DNA of 8,179 bases. Origin: an uncultured Dyadobacter sp. Its GTDB lineage: Bacteria; Bacteroidota; Bacteroidia; Cytophagales; Spirosomataceae. Below the pieces are notes generated by a model that was not told the DNA's origin, made no database searches, and worked only from the letters and a program-made list of their open reading frames with translations. This document shows, in pieces, positions 1 to 7,776 of the stretch. The stretch lies in assembly GCA_937880795.1 (NCBI GenBank), contig CALGRQ010000284.1, positions 1 to 8,179 on the forward strand. The letters run 5' to 3'. The stretch's first letter is position 1. Every line of letters begins with the position of its first letter. The translations under genes were made by a program, and so were the position numbers.

Positions 1-1
1 A

Positions 2-3000
2 GTAACATGGACCAACGAAGCATTTAAAAATAGAACTGGTAAAACGGATCGTGATACGGAAGGGGTCAAAGTGGTAGAACTGCTTAAAGGCCCTCAAACC
101 AGCAACGATACACTTACGCGTGTCAATAAGCTCTTTTCATCCCAGGATGCGGTACAGGACGATATTATACTTTTCACAAAGGATGGTAAGCCTCTTTGGG
201 TAGAACTCACCGTTACACCTGTATTTAATGAACTGGGTAAAGGTACCAATGCAATCGTAGTTTGTAGGGATATAACTACGAGAAAGAAATCTGAAAGTGA
301 ATTAAAGCGTACGCGGGAAATGCTTGAACAAACCAACCGGGTAACACGTGTGGGTGGTTGGGAGTATAACGCACTCCTTGGTGAGATGTATTGGACTTCG
401 GTTACAAAAGAAATTCATGAAGTTTCGGAGGATTATACGCCAACACTACAAGCTGCCCTATCTTTTTTCAAGTTAGGAACCGAAAGTGATAAAATTCATG
501 AAGCGCTGAACGAGTGCCTCAACTTCGGAACACCCTTTTCGATGGAATTGGAAGCGATTACTGCAAAGGGGAATGAAATTTGGGTGCGAGTTATCGGTGA
601 AGCGATATTCCAAAATGAAGAATGTTACCGGGCCTATGGAAGCTTTCAAGATATAACGAAGTTGAAGCAAGATGAACGCAAAATCCTTGAGTCTTCTCAG
701 ATGCTGGAAAAACTGTCGAACCAGGCACCGGGTTCCCTGTTTATGTTTCAATTGTTCAATGATGGTAATTTCCATTTCCCGTATTTTTCACTGGGGCTTG
801 GGAGACCTTACTTTTCTGAGTCAACTCTAGCGGGAATGTCTCAGGAAGATCTGCTGGCACTTATACATCCTGATGATACCCTTCTGGTGAGGAAATCCAT
901 CATGTATTCAGCAAAAACACTACAGAACTGGGAATTAGACTTTCGCATATTGACACCAGATGGTACCATTGCGTGGCTCACCGGCGAAGCGAAACCAGAG
1001 CGGCAAAGTGATAGCGTTTTGTGGCACGGGTATCTCCAAAACATTACCTCCCGAAAGCTTGCGGTTGAAGAGCTACTTCGCTCCGAGGCAAAGTTTAGAA
1101 CATTGTATAATGCAACCAGCGATGCTGTAATACTTTTTGACCAGGAAGGATATATAGACTGCAACCAGGCTACTTTGGGGATGTTTCATATTAAATCTTC
1201 CATGAGCGCAAAAACCCAATTCCTCAATAAGATATTAGCAGACACGAACTCCAGCAAGGGACGTTCTAGTTTTCTTAATAAAGAATTGATCGCCGAGGCA
1301 TATGAAAAAGGAAGTTTAAGTAAAGAATTATCCATTTGGCGGGTTAAAGAGCAGAATCCCGAAGAATTTATTGCAGAAGTAGTGATCAGTGTGATTTTGG
1401 TCAATGAGCAGCCTATGATTCAGGTTGTTTTGAGGGATATTACCCTTAGAAAAATGGCTGAAATTCAACTGGGTAAGGCACGGGAGCATGCAGAAGCGGC
1501 CAGCAAGTCCAAATCCGAATTTTTGGCCAACATGAGTCATGAAATCAGAACTCCTCTCAATGGTGTTATTGGTTTTACTGATGTCTTGATGAAAACGCAG
1601 CTTGATGCAGCACAGAAGCAGTATATGACTATGGTTTGGCAGTCGGCTAATTCATTACTTACTATAGTCAATGATATTCTCGACTTCTCAAAAATTGAAG
1701 CAGGCAAGCTGGAACTAACCCCCGAGACCATCAACTTATTTGAGTTTTTGGGTCAGGTTATAGACCTGGTGACATTTAATGCTCATCAGAAAAAGTTGGA
1801 AATCCTACTCAACATAGGGCCTGGAACCCCACCCTATATATTTGCCGATCCCATTCGCCTTAGACAGATTGTACTCAATTTATTGAGCAATGCTGTTAAA
1901 TTTACTTTACACGGAGAGATCGAATTAAAAGTTGAAGTTCTTTCGGAACAAAATTCTGGTTTAAAAACCTTGCGTTTTTCTGTTCGCGACACAGGAATTG
2001 GTATAGAATTACAAAATCAGAAAAAGATATTTGATCCATTTTCACAGGAAGATTTATCGACAACAAAACGATTCGGTGGTACAGGTTTGGGTATAAACAT
2101 ATCTAATAATCTGTTAGCTATGATGGATAGTGAGCTGCTGGTAAACAGTACGCCAGGTTTAGGAAGTACATTTTATTTTGATGTTCAATTTAAAACACCC
2201 AGAAAAAGCAGTGCTGAAACACGATGGATACCCTCAGATAAACTGAAACATATTCTCATATTGGATTCCAACAAAACGAGTGGTTTCATTTTATCGGAAG
2301 TTTTGCGCAACAAAGAAATTGAAGCATCGTATTACAGCAGTGGGACGAAAGCGCTGGAACAATTGAAGCATGGGGCTAAATACGATGCCATTATCATGGA
2401 TTATCATCTTCAGGAGAAAAATGGATCTAAGATCGTCAGGAAAATTTTAGCCGCAGCATCCAGTCAGGAGGAAAAAATACCCGTGATCATGCTTAGCCGA
2501 TCTACGGAAGAAGACATTTTGATAGATACCCATCACGAATTTGGGACACCACATAGGCTCGTAAAACCAGTCAAAATCCCACAACTTTTCACTGTATTGG
2601 ATCAAGTTTCACTTCAAAAAATTGAACACATTAATCCTGATACTGTACTAACCATTAAGGGTGACCCAAAGGTAAAAATTGATTCTCCTATAACAATCCT
2701 TATTGCCGAAGATCATTTAATCAATATGCTCCTGGTGAAGACGATGCTTGCCAAAATTAACCCTAATATTAAGGTAGTGGAAGCAAAAAATGGCGTGGGG
2801 GCTGTGGAATCCTACTTATCTGCCCGTCCGGATTTAATTTTAATGGACGTTCAAATGCCTGAAATGAATGGATACGAGGCGACGAAGAAAATTCGTAGTA
2901 TGGATCAATATAGTCAAATTCCCATTATTGCTTTAACGGCGGGTACCGTAAAGGGAGAACGGGAAAGATGTCTTGAGGCAGGTATGGATGATTACTTAAC

Positions 3001-3067
3001 AAAACCAGTGGTTAAAGAAACGCTCGAACAGGCGATTAAGACTTGGACTCGCAGGGCTGTATGTTAA
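2..3067 (+). CDS. Multi-PAS hybrid sensor histidine kinase with two C-terminal receiver domains (5' partial)
   Basis: Sensor kinase that would autophosphorylate on a histidine and relay phosphate to its own receivers. The frame is open from base 2, so the gene enters from the left edge; the GTG at 71 lies inside a PAS domain and is not the start. Residues below are numbered from that GTG. The order is: PAS 1 (LOV-like, beginning before base 71, to about residue 72), PAS 2 (88-200), PAS 3 (208-335), PAS 4 (337-465), a short helical linker, HisKA with phospho-acceptor His490 in MSHEIRTPLNG, and HATPase with N box Asn603/Asn607, G1 Asp640-x-Gly-x-Gly, F box FDPF and G2 GGTGLG. Receiver 1 (about 727-848) has Asp777, Ser809 and Lys832 but Asp732-Ser733 in place of an acidic pair. 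Receiver 2 (about 874-995) is canonical, with Glu880/Asp881, Asp926, Thr956 and Lys978. No membrane segment or C-terminal Hpt domain is visible; any transmembrane part would lie upstream. The signal sensed is unknown. The stop codon is one base from the end of the convergent SNF2 gene. Confidence 0.95.
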   Translation, partial: VTWTNEAFKNRTGKTDRDTEGVKVVELLKGPQTSNDTLTRVNKLFSSQDAVQDDIILFTKDGKPLWVELTVTPVFNELGKGTNAIVVCRDITTRKKSESELKRTREMLEQTNRVTRVGGWEYNALLGEMYWTSVTKEIHEVSEDYTPTLQAALSFFKLGTESDKIHEALNECLNFGTPFSMELEAITAKGNEIWVRVIGEAIFQNEECYRAYGSFQDITKLKQDERKILESSQMLEKLSNQAPGSLFMFQLFNDGNFHFPYFSLGLGRPYFSESTLAGMSQEDLLALIHPDDTLLVRKSIMYSAKTLQNWELDFRILTPDGTIAWLTGEAKPERQSDSVLWHGYLQNITSRKLAVEELLRSEAKFRTLYNATSDAVILFDQEGYIDCNQATLGMFHIKSSMSAKTQFLNKILADTNSSKGRSSFLNKELIAEAYEKGSLSKELSIWRVKEQNPEEFIAEVVISVILVNEQPMIQVVLRDITLRKMAEIQLGKAREHAEAASKSKSEFLANMSHEIRTPLNGVIGFTDVLMKTQLDAAQKQYMTMVWQSANSLLTIVNDILDFSKIEAGKLELTPETINLFEFLGQVIDLVTFNAHQKKLEILLNIGPGTPPYIFADPIRLRQIVLNLLSNAVKFTLHGEIELKVEVLSEQNSGLKTLRFSVRDTGIGIELQNQKKIFDPFSQEDLSTTKRFGGTGLGINISNNLLAMMDSELLVNSTPGLGSTFYFDVQFKTPRKSSAETRWIPSDKLKHILILDSNKTSGFILSEVLRNKEIEASYYSSGTKALEQLKHGAKYDAIIMDYHLQEKNGSKIVRKILAAASSQEEKIPVIMLSRSTEEDILIDTHHEFGTPHRLVKPVKIPQLFTVLDQVSLQKIEHINPDTVLTIKGDPKVKIDSPITILIAEDHLINMLLVKTMLAKINPNIKVVEAKNGVGAVESYLSARPDLILMDVQMPEMNGYEATKKIRSMDQYSQIPIIALTAGTVKGERERCLEAGMDDYLTKPVVKETLEQAIKTWTRRAVC

Positions 3068-3068
3068 A

Positions 3069-6000
3069 CTATTTACCAAGCAAACCCAACAAATCCTTTT
3101 TAGATAAGGATTTAAGGACGGAAACATCGGTCTTTACAAGGTCATCAGCCAAGTCGCGCTTAGATTCCTGTAACTCCATTATTTTTTCTTCGATGGTACC
3201 CGGACAAATCAAGCGAACAGCGATAACGTTTTTTTTCTGTCCAATGCGGTAGCTTCGGTCAATGGCCTGATTCTCCACCGCGGGATTCCACCAAGGGTCA
3301 ACCAGATATACGTAATCGGCTTGTGTCAGGTTAAGACCTGTTCCACCCGCTTTTAGACTTATCAGAAAAACCCGCACATTCTCGTTGGTCTGGAAATTTT
3401 CCACCCTAGCCTCCCTATCTTTTGTTTGGCCAGTAAGGTATTCGAATGCGATGTTCTTCCCTACCAACTCATTGCGTATCAGATCGAGCATGTTTACAAA
3501 TTGTGAAAAAACAAGAATTTTGTGTTGAGGAGACTTACTTTCAATCTGTTCCATTAATACCTCTATTTTAGCAGAAGAATTGCCGTAATATAGGTCGTCG
3601 TTTAGAAGCGCCGGTGAATCGCATATTTGACGAAGCTTGGTTAAACCTTGCAAAACATGTAGGCTTTCACGAGGAATATCAACTTCTCTGGTCGTGTTTA
3701 AATAGGTATAAAATTCTAACTCATAAGCATTGTAAACCCTGCGTTGCTCCTCACCCATTTCACAATACAAAATCATTTCGGTCTTATCCGGAAGTTCGCT
3801 GGCTACCTGCTTTTTTGTCCTTCTGAGAATAAAGGGATTGATACGGCGCTGCAATTCCCTGGCCTTTTCATAATCCTGAAATCGGTCAATAGGCGTTGAA
3901 AAATAGTTGCGGAATTGAGTTTTGCTACCCAGTAAACCGGGACATGCAAAAGACAGCTGGCCATATATATCGAATGTGTTATTTTCAATGGGTGTCCCCG
4001 TTAGCGCGATTCGATTACGTGCTTGCAGCAAACGAGCAGCTTTGTATCGTTGCGAGTCTGGATTTTTGATGGCCTGGGATTCATCTAAAAATATGTAATT
4101 AAAAACAAACTTTTTAAGCATGTTAATATCAGAGAGCATCGTTCCATAAGAAGTTAGTATAACTTCATAACGATTGAAGTCATTAATCTCCTTCACTCTG
4201 CCGGCACCATATACTGTTAACATTTTTAATGACGGTGCAAACTTTGCTATTTCTGCCTCCCAGTTGAAAATTAAAGAAGTGGGGACAATGATAAGGTTTG
4301 TATTGTGCGGCTGTTTTTCCCTTTGGGATAAAATAAAAGCAATAATTTGAATTGTTTTCCCCAAGCCCATATCATCTGCCAGGCACCCGCCAAATCCAAA
4401 ATCATCCAGGAAATTAAGCCAGTTTAATCCCTCCTTTTGATAGTCTCGGAGGTTAGTGTTTAAGCCCAATGGAATCGAAACCGAACCGATCGTTTCAAAA
4501 TTTGCAAATCGTGATTCAAAAAAAGCAATTTCTTCTTTTACATCCTGGGTTAGTGCTTCTGCTTCATACATTTCCCTTATTTTAGTAAAGTTTGATTTCG
4601 GGGTTCGTATCACCTCCCCTACAACTTCTCCTGTTTCAAAATAGCTTGAAAATTTGTCGAGCCATTCGAGAGGAAGAATACCTGTAGACCCGTCGTCGAG
4701 TGTGACATATTTACTTCTATTTTTGACCGCCTTGTGTAAATTTTTAAGGGTAACTTTTTGTTTGCCAAAATGAACCTGAGCGGTAGTATCAAACCAATTT
4801 ATACCGCTTGAAACATGGACAGTAACTTGCGCTTTATGTATATTAATATTCTTCTTAGTAATGGAATTAAAGCCTAAAATACTTATTCCTTCATCGGTCC
4901 AGGTTGAAAAAGCCTCAAGAAACCAATTTTCATTCAAAAGTTCCGTTTTAGGCAATGACATAAAGCTTTTTCCCAATTGCTCTTTAAAATCCGGATGTTG
5001 CCTGATTAAACTAGCGGTAAAGTGAACCTCCGAGTCTTCATCCCTCAAAACTGTAAATGGGTTGCCGTGGGCATCCAACGCATAAATCTGCTTTTTAGAA
5101 AAAATTGGAACTTCGGTTTGCCCATACTTCATGACAGGTGTTAGCATAACATGATTTCCAAAATCTTCCAGATAAATCAGTTTTGATGGGGCAGTATTAT
5201 AGCCATTCTCTTCTCTTTGGACAGCGGTAGCGGGTTTGAGAAATGAGTACGTCAATCTGATCTTATTTTCCAATTTGTCCAAAACGTTCAGGCGAAATGC
5301 TTCAAATTTAGAGCGATGGATTACAATTTTTTGATGATACTGTTTAAAAAAAGAAATTACCCGTAAGGCATCAATATGATCGATTAGATAAAGCGTTTCC
5401 TGTAAAAAAACAAAATACTCATACTTCGTCACCACGCTCGCCAGATCCAGAGCCTTATCATTCAAAATCAGCCTTCCTGATATTTCATAAAAAACATCCT
5501 TCTCATCAACATTTATATGAATATCCATGACCGATTTGGATATTACTACAGGTACGATGGAACTTGCACTTACGTTTTCGGATATTGCAATATTATGATA
5601 GTAAAATGGATATTGTGCAGGATTTGATACCACAGCCCGCAAAGCCTCTATATCCGTTTCATTATTTTTTTCCCGATGGTAGTTGTTAAACTTGGCGATG
5701 GCTGATAAAAATCTAACACTGTCTGCATCATCGGTTTTCCATAGTAGATCCAAGGGGTTCAAAGCATGCAAAGGATTCTTTACTTTACCTTCTCTGGTTG
5801 TTGCAGAATCATAAATTGAAAGCTGGAAGTGGTCATAATACTTGTGTTGGCCAATCACTACAATCCTATTTACATTTTCTGTCACCACAGTCGATGAGAC
5901 CTTGGTTACTTCAATCCCAAGTTGCTGGCCCATTTTGGCAACCGTTTCCTGGTTTACTAGAATTAGATCCTTATCCTTAGGTTTAATTTGTAACGATCGA

Positions 6001-6461
6001 TTGGTATATTCCAAATCGAAATGTTTATCCAAATCCGCTTCCTGATCAAGGCCATAATCCTTTGCCACGATTTCCAGGCGTTCATCCCGTGTTTTTCTAT
6101 CGAAAAAGGCGCGCAAATCTCTCCTGTCTTGTAAATTATACAAGACTCTGGCGGCGTGTTTACACAATTTACCATCTCCTTTGCCGCAAGAACATCGTAT
6201 TTGTAGATCTATTCCAATTTGTGCAACATGCACCTCAACTACATCTGAGTAAGTCGCCGATATGATGAACAGTGCTTCATCAATTCGTATCATTTCTGGT
6301 TGAAGATCCAAATAGCCTCGAATCGCATAGTCAGGAAGTTCAGAACTATTTTTTAGAATAATTGAATTCGATAATGCAGCGATATTGTATCCCGAAAGTA
6401 CAACTGCAATCGTATTTATTCTATTCTCATCGTTACCTAAACTGCTATATTGATTCTTCAC
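3069..6461 (-). CDS. SWIM zinc-finger SNF2-family DNA-dependent ATPase/helicase
   Basis: Swi2/Snf2-type ATPase expected to translocate on double-stranded DNA and remodel protein-DNA complexes; the exact cellular role of these bacterial proteins is not settled. Residues are numbered from a tentative GTG start at 6461 (1130 aa). A SWIM zinc finger with CxCx7CxH spacing is at Cys90, Cys92, Cys100 and His102. A long middle region of about 550 residues follows, which I cannot assign. The two RecA-like lobes begin near residue 669: Walker A GLGKT with Lys702, DESQ box at Asp793-Glu794, motif III LTGTP, motif V GGTGLNL, and motif VI DRSYRIGQ with Arg1072. All catalytic motifs are intact. The start is uncertain: the frame stays open upstream to a TGA at 6552-6554 but contains no ATG until about 56 codons after 6461. 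Options are TTG 6533, which I reject because it falls in the -33 element of a promoter match, GTG 6461, or a site near the ATA at 6417-6419 where the conserved region seems to begin. The stop is TAG. Confidence 0.93.
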   Translation of the reverse strand: MKNQYSSLGNDENRINTIAVVLSGYNIAALSNSIILKNSSELPDYAIRGYLDLQPEMIRIDEALFIISATYSDVVEVHVAQIGIDLQIRCSCGKGDGKLCKHAARVLYNLQDRRDLRAFFDRKTRDERLEIVAKDYGLDQEADLDKHFDLEYTNRSLQIKPKDKDLILVNQETVAKMGQQLGIEVTKVSSTVVTENVNRIVVIGQHKYYDHFQLSIYDSATTREGKVKNPLHALNPLDLLWKTDDADSVRFLSAIAKFNNYHREKNNETDIEALRAVVSNPAQYPFYYHNIAISENVSASSIVPVVISKSVMDIHINVDEKDVFYEISGRLILNDKALDLASVVTKYEYFVFLQETLYLIDHIDALRVISFFKQYHQKIVIHRSKFEAFRLNVLDKLENKIRLTYSFLKPATAVQREENGYNTAPSKLIYLEDFGNHVMLTPVMKYGQTEVPIFSKKQIYALDAHGNPFTVLRDEDSEVHFTASLIRQHPDFKEQLGKSFMSLPKTELLNENWFLEAFSTWTDEGISILGFNSITKKNINIHKAQVTVHVSSGINWFDTTAQVHFGKQKVTLKNLHKAVKNRSKYVTLDDGSTGILPLEWLDKFSSYFETGEVVGEVIRTPKSNFTKIREMYEAEALTQDVKEEIAFFESRFANFETIGSVSIPLGLNTNLRDYQKEGLNWLNFLDDFGFGGCLADDMGLGKTIQIIAFILSQREKQPHNTNLIIVPTSLIFNWEAEIAKFAPSLKMLTVYGAGRVKEINDFNRYEVILTSYGTMLSDINMLKKFVFNYIFLDESQAIKNPDSQRYKAARLLQARNRIALTGTPIENNTFDIYGQLSFACPGLLGSKTQFRNYFSTPIDRFQDYEKARELQRRINPFILRRTKKQVASELPDKTEMILYCEMGEEQRRVYNAYELEFYTYLNTTREVDIPRESLHVLQGLTKLRQICDSPALLNDDLYYGNSSAKIEVLMEQIESKSPQHKILVFSQFVNMLDLIRNELVGKNIAFEYLTGQTKDREARVENFQTNENVRVFLISLKAGGTGLNLTQADYVYLVDPWWNPAVENQAIDRSYRIGQKKNVIAVRLICPGTIEEKIMELQESKRDLADDLVKTDVSVLKSLSKKDLLGLLGK
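3091..3113 (+). terminator. Small hairpin just past the kinase stop, inside the SNF2 3' end (possible weak terminator)
   Basis: AAATCCTT at 3091-3098 and AAGGATTT at 3106-3113 are perfect inverted repeats (8 bp, 7-nt loop), starting 24 nt after the kinase stop codon and lying within the last codons of the opposing SNF2 gene. Because the two genes have one base between them, any kinase terminator must lie inside SNF2 coding sequence, and this is the best candidate seen. There is no T-tract after it on the plus strand, so its role as an intrinsic terminator is doubtful. Confidence 0.25.
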
Positions 6462-6499
6462 TGATGCTGTACTTATTAGAATTTTGGCATTAACCGTTA

Positions 6500-6533
6500 C
6501 AAAAGTAACACACAAGATAAGATATAGTAGCAA
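6500..6533 (-). promoter_or_regulatory. Bacteroidota-type promoter for the SNF2 gene
   Basis: On the minus strand TTG (6533-6531) is followed after 23 bp by TACTTTTG (6507-6500), an exact match to the Bacteroidota -7 consensus TAnnTTTG and within the known 17-23 bp spacing. Transcription would begin near 6493-6495. The element lies inside the open frame that could be read as the SNF2 N-terminus, so if it is used, translation must start downstream of it. The prediction rests on sequence pattern only. Confidence 0.5.
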
Positions 6534-6688
6534 CTCTATAGGCCAACCACCTCAGTAATCCCGCTCGGTTGCATTGTTGGGAAAAAAGACACTTAAACAC
6601 TATCTAATGTGCAAAAGAAAATCTTTTACTATATAAAATAAAGCTATCTTGAGGGGAGTAATCCTTGTTACATATAATTTTTTAAAAT

Positions 6689-7135
6689 ATGGAGATTGGA
6701 ATAGCAGCCGACCACGGCGGATATGATTTAAAGGTATTATTAAGAGATTTTTTAATAGCCCAAGGACACCACATACATGATTTTGGTGCATATGAGCACA
6801 ATGCAGCAGATGATTATCCTGATTTTGTCATTCCTTTGGCAAAGGCAGTTGCAAGCGGTGAGGTAGAACGCGGTATAGCAGTTTGTGGAAGTGGTGTTGG
6901 AGCGTCGGTAGCCGCCAATAAAATCAAAGGTGTGCGGGCCGCTCTTATCAACGATCATTTTTCTGCGCATCAAGGCGTAGAAGATGACGATCTCAATATT
7001 TTATGTTTGGGAGGAAGAGTAACGGGTGTTAATGCCGCACAGGATTTGGTGAATGCATTTATTAAAGCACGGTTCACACAAGAAGAACGCCACCTCAGGC
7101 GCTTAAAAAAGGTAAAACTGTTGGAGGAGGTTTGA
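6689..7135 (+). CDS. rpiB: RpiB/LacA/LacB-family sugar-phosphate isomerase
   Basis: Small cytoplasmic isomerase of the family that interconverts ribose 5-phosphate and ribulose 5-phosphate (RpiB) or related phosphosugars. Its 148 aa are typical of the family. The N-terminal nucleotide-like fold begins with IAADHGG (Asp8, His9). The catalytic-loop motif CGSGVGASVAANK has the conserved Cys66 that acts as the general base in RpiB, and LGGRVTG follows near 107-113. The segment VEDDDLN (97-103) occupies the place of RHNDxN-like sequences in classical RpiB, so Asp99 stands where Escherichia coli RpiB has His99; substrate choice may therefore differ. The start is the ATG at 6689. There is no clear Shine-Dalgarno sequence, which is normal for Bacteroidota. 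A weak promoter match (TTG 6649-6651, 23 bp, TAATTTTT 6675-6682, one mismatch) would give an almost leaderless mRNA. The gene stands alone, divergent from SNF2 and convergent with the DinB gene. The rpiB symbol denotes family membership, not proven substrate. Confidence 0.92.
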   Translation: MEIGIAADHGGYDLKVLLRDFLIAQGHHIHDFGAYEHNAADDYPDFVIPLAKAVASGEVERGIAVCGSGVGASVAANKIKGVRAALINDHFSAHQGVEDDDLNILCLGGRVTGVNAAQDLVNAFIKARFTQEERHLRRLKKVKLLEEV

Positions 7136-7155
7136 TCTAATGCTACATCATTTAA

Positions 7156-7197
7156 TTGGTATATCCCTCCACTAAGAGCTAAGGGGGGATATACCAA
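7156..7197. terminator. Bidirectional terminator hairpin between rpiB and the DinB gene
   Basis: Bases 7156-7170 (TTGGTATATCCCTCC) pair with 7183-7197 (GGGGGGATATACCAA) in a 15-bp stem with one G-T wobble and a 12-nt loop. The hairpin fills most of the 67-bp gap between the stop codons of the convergent rpiB and DinB genes, the usual place for a shared terminator. T-tracts are poor on both sides (AAATTCTTT on plus, TTAAATG on minus), so termination may rest mainly on the stable stem. Confidence 0.7.
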
Positions 7198-7202
7198 ATT
7201 CT

Positions 7203-7721
7203 TTATGCTCGATCCCAAAATGCAGGAGGCTCTATACCCAAGGCACGTAAATAAACGTATGCTTGTCCCCGGTGATGCACTTCATTATCAATAAAATAAA
7301 ATAGAGAGTAAATGACCTTATTGGCATAAACCCCAAAAGCAGCGTCTGATTCTTGAAAACGTTCAGGTCTAATTTGGGGCCATACAGCATTCATTTGTTC
7401 TGTGGAGCGATCCCACATGGCCAATACTTCTGCTTTCGTAGAGGGCGCCTTGGCACTAAAATCCACTGCCAGTTGATCCTCCGTTTGCCAATTGCCTGTG
7501 ACCAACCCTTGCGCACCAGGTGCAGCCATTACAATCAGTTCCATCATTAGTTCAGAACAAGGCCTCATTCCACCGATCGAGAAGGTGTAAAAATGCTCTT
7601 CAGGAAAAAGCTCTATTAATTTCCGGGTTAGTCGGCGGTGCCCCTGCCAATGATCCATTAGTTCTGTGGCAGATACGATGTTTGCCACGTTTTCCTCCGT
7701 TGTCATCATTTCGTTTTTCAT
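7203..7721 (-). CDS. DinB-fold (DinB/YfiT-like) family protein
   Basis: A 172-residue protein of the DinB four-helix-bundle superfamily, which includes metal-dependent thiol transferases and many proteins of unknown function. Family signatures are LTRKLIELFPEEHF near the N-terminus, GGMRPCSEL in the middle, and HHRGQAYVYLRALGIEPP near the C-terminus. The family normally binds a divalent metal through three histidines, one in helix 2 and two in an HxxxH motif. Here the helix-2 position appears to be Glu61 (SELMMELI) and the first histidine of the C-terminal motif is Asn146 (NEVHH), leaving His149 and His150. I chose the ATG at 7719-7721 because the 12 extra codons upstream begin with TTG and do not resemble the family; ATGs at codons 5 and 6 are alternatives. 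It is convergent with rpiB across a terminator hairpin. The substrate cannot be inferred, and the old name 'damage-inducible' is not evidence of an SOS role. Confidence 0.85.
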   Translation of the reverse strand: MKNEMMTTEENVANIVSATELMDHWQGHRRLTRKLIELFPEEHFYTFSIGGMRPCSELMMELIVMAAPGAQGLVTGNWQTEDQLAVDFSAKAPSTKAEVLAMWDRSTEQMNAVWPQIRPERFQESDAAFGVYANKVIYSLFYFIDNEVHHRGQAYVYLRALGIEPPAFWDRA

Positions 7722-7776
7722 TGCTATACATTTAAGGTTATTACTATTTAAATGCAAATAAAAATGGGTGATGTGA

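Noticed and set aside
3043..3252. Plus-strand open frame across the kinase/SNF2 junction
   Set aside because: It is antisense to the conserved motif VI region and C-terminus of the SNF2 gene, overlaps the kinase end, and has no family resemblance.
3069..6461. SNF2 gene as part of an antiphage defence system
   Set aside because: Some defence systems such as DISARM contain SNF2 helicases, but no methyltransferase, nuclease, phospholipase-D-like or other partner gene is next to it. The neighbours are a sensor kinase and a sugar isomerase, and the SWIM-SNF2 architecture is widespread outside defence loci.
6486..6533. Signal peptide at the N-terminus of the SNF2 protein (LLYLILCVTFVTVNA)
   Set aside because: The hydrophobic stretch exists only if translation starts at TTG 6533, which coincides with a promoter element. 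A SWIM-SNF2 ATPase acts on DNA in the cytoplasm, so this is most likely untranslated sequence read in frame.
6613..6627. Inverted repeat AAAAGA-AAA-TCTTTT upstream of rpiB
   Set aside because: Six A/T-rich pairs around a 3-nt loop are common by chance in this spacer, and the repeat does not fit a promoter, operator or terminator for either flanking gene.
6554..6664. AGTAATCC repeated at 6554-6561 and 6657-6664
   Set aside because: Only two short copies 103 bp apart, without symmetry or a consistent position relative to a promoter; likely chance.
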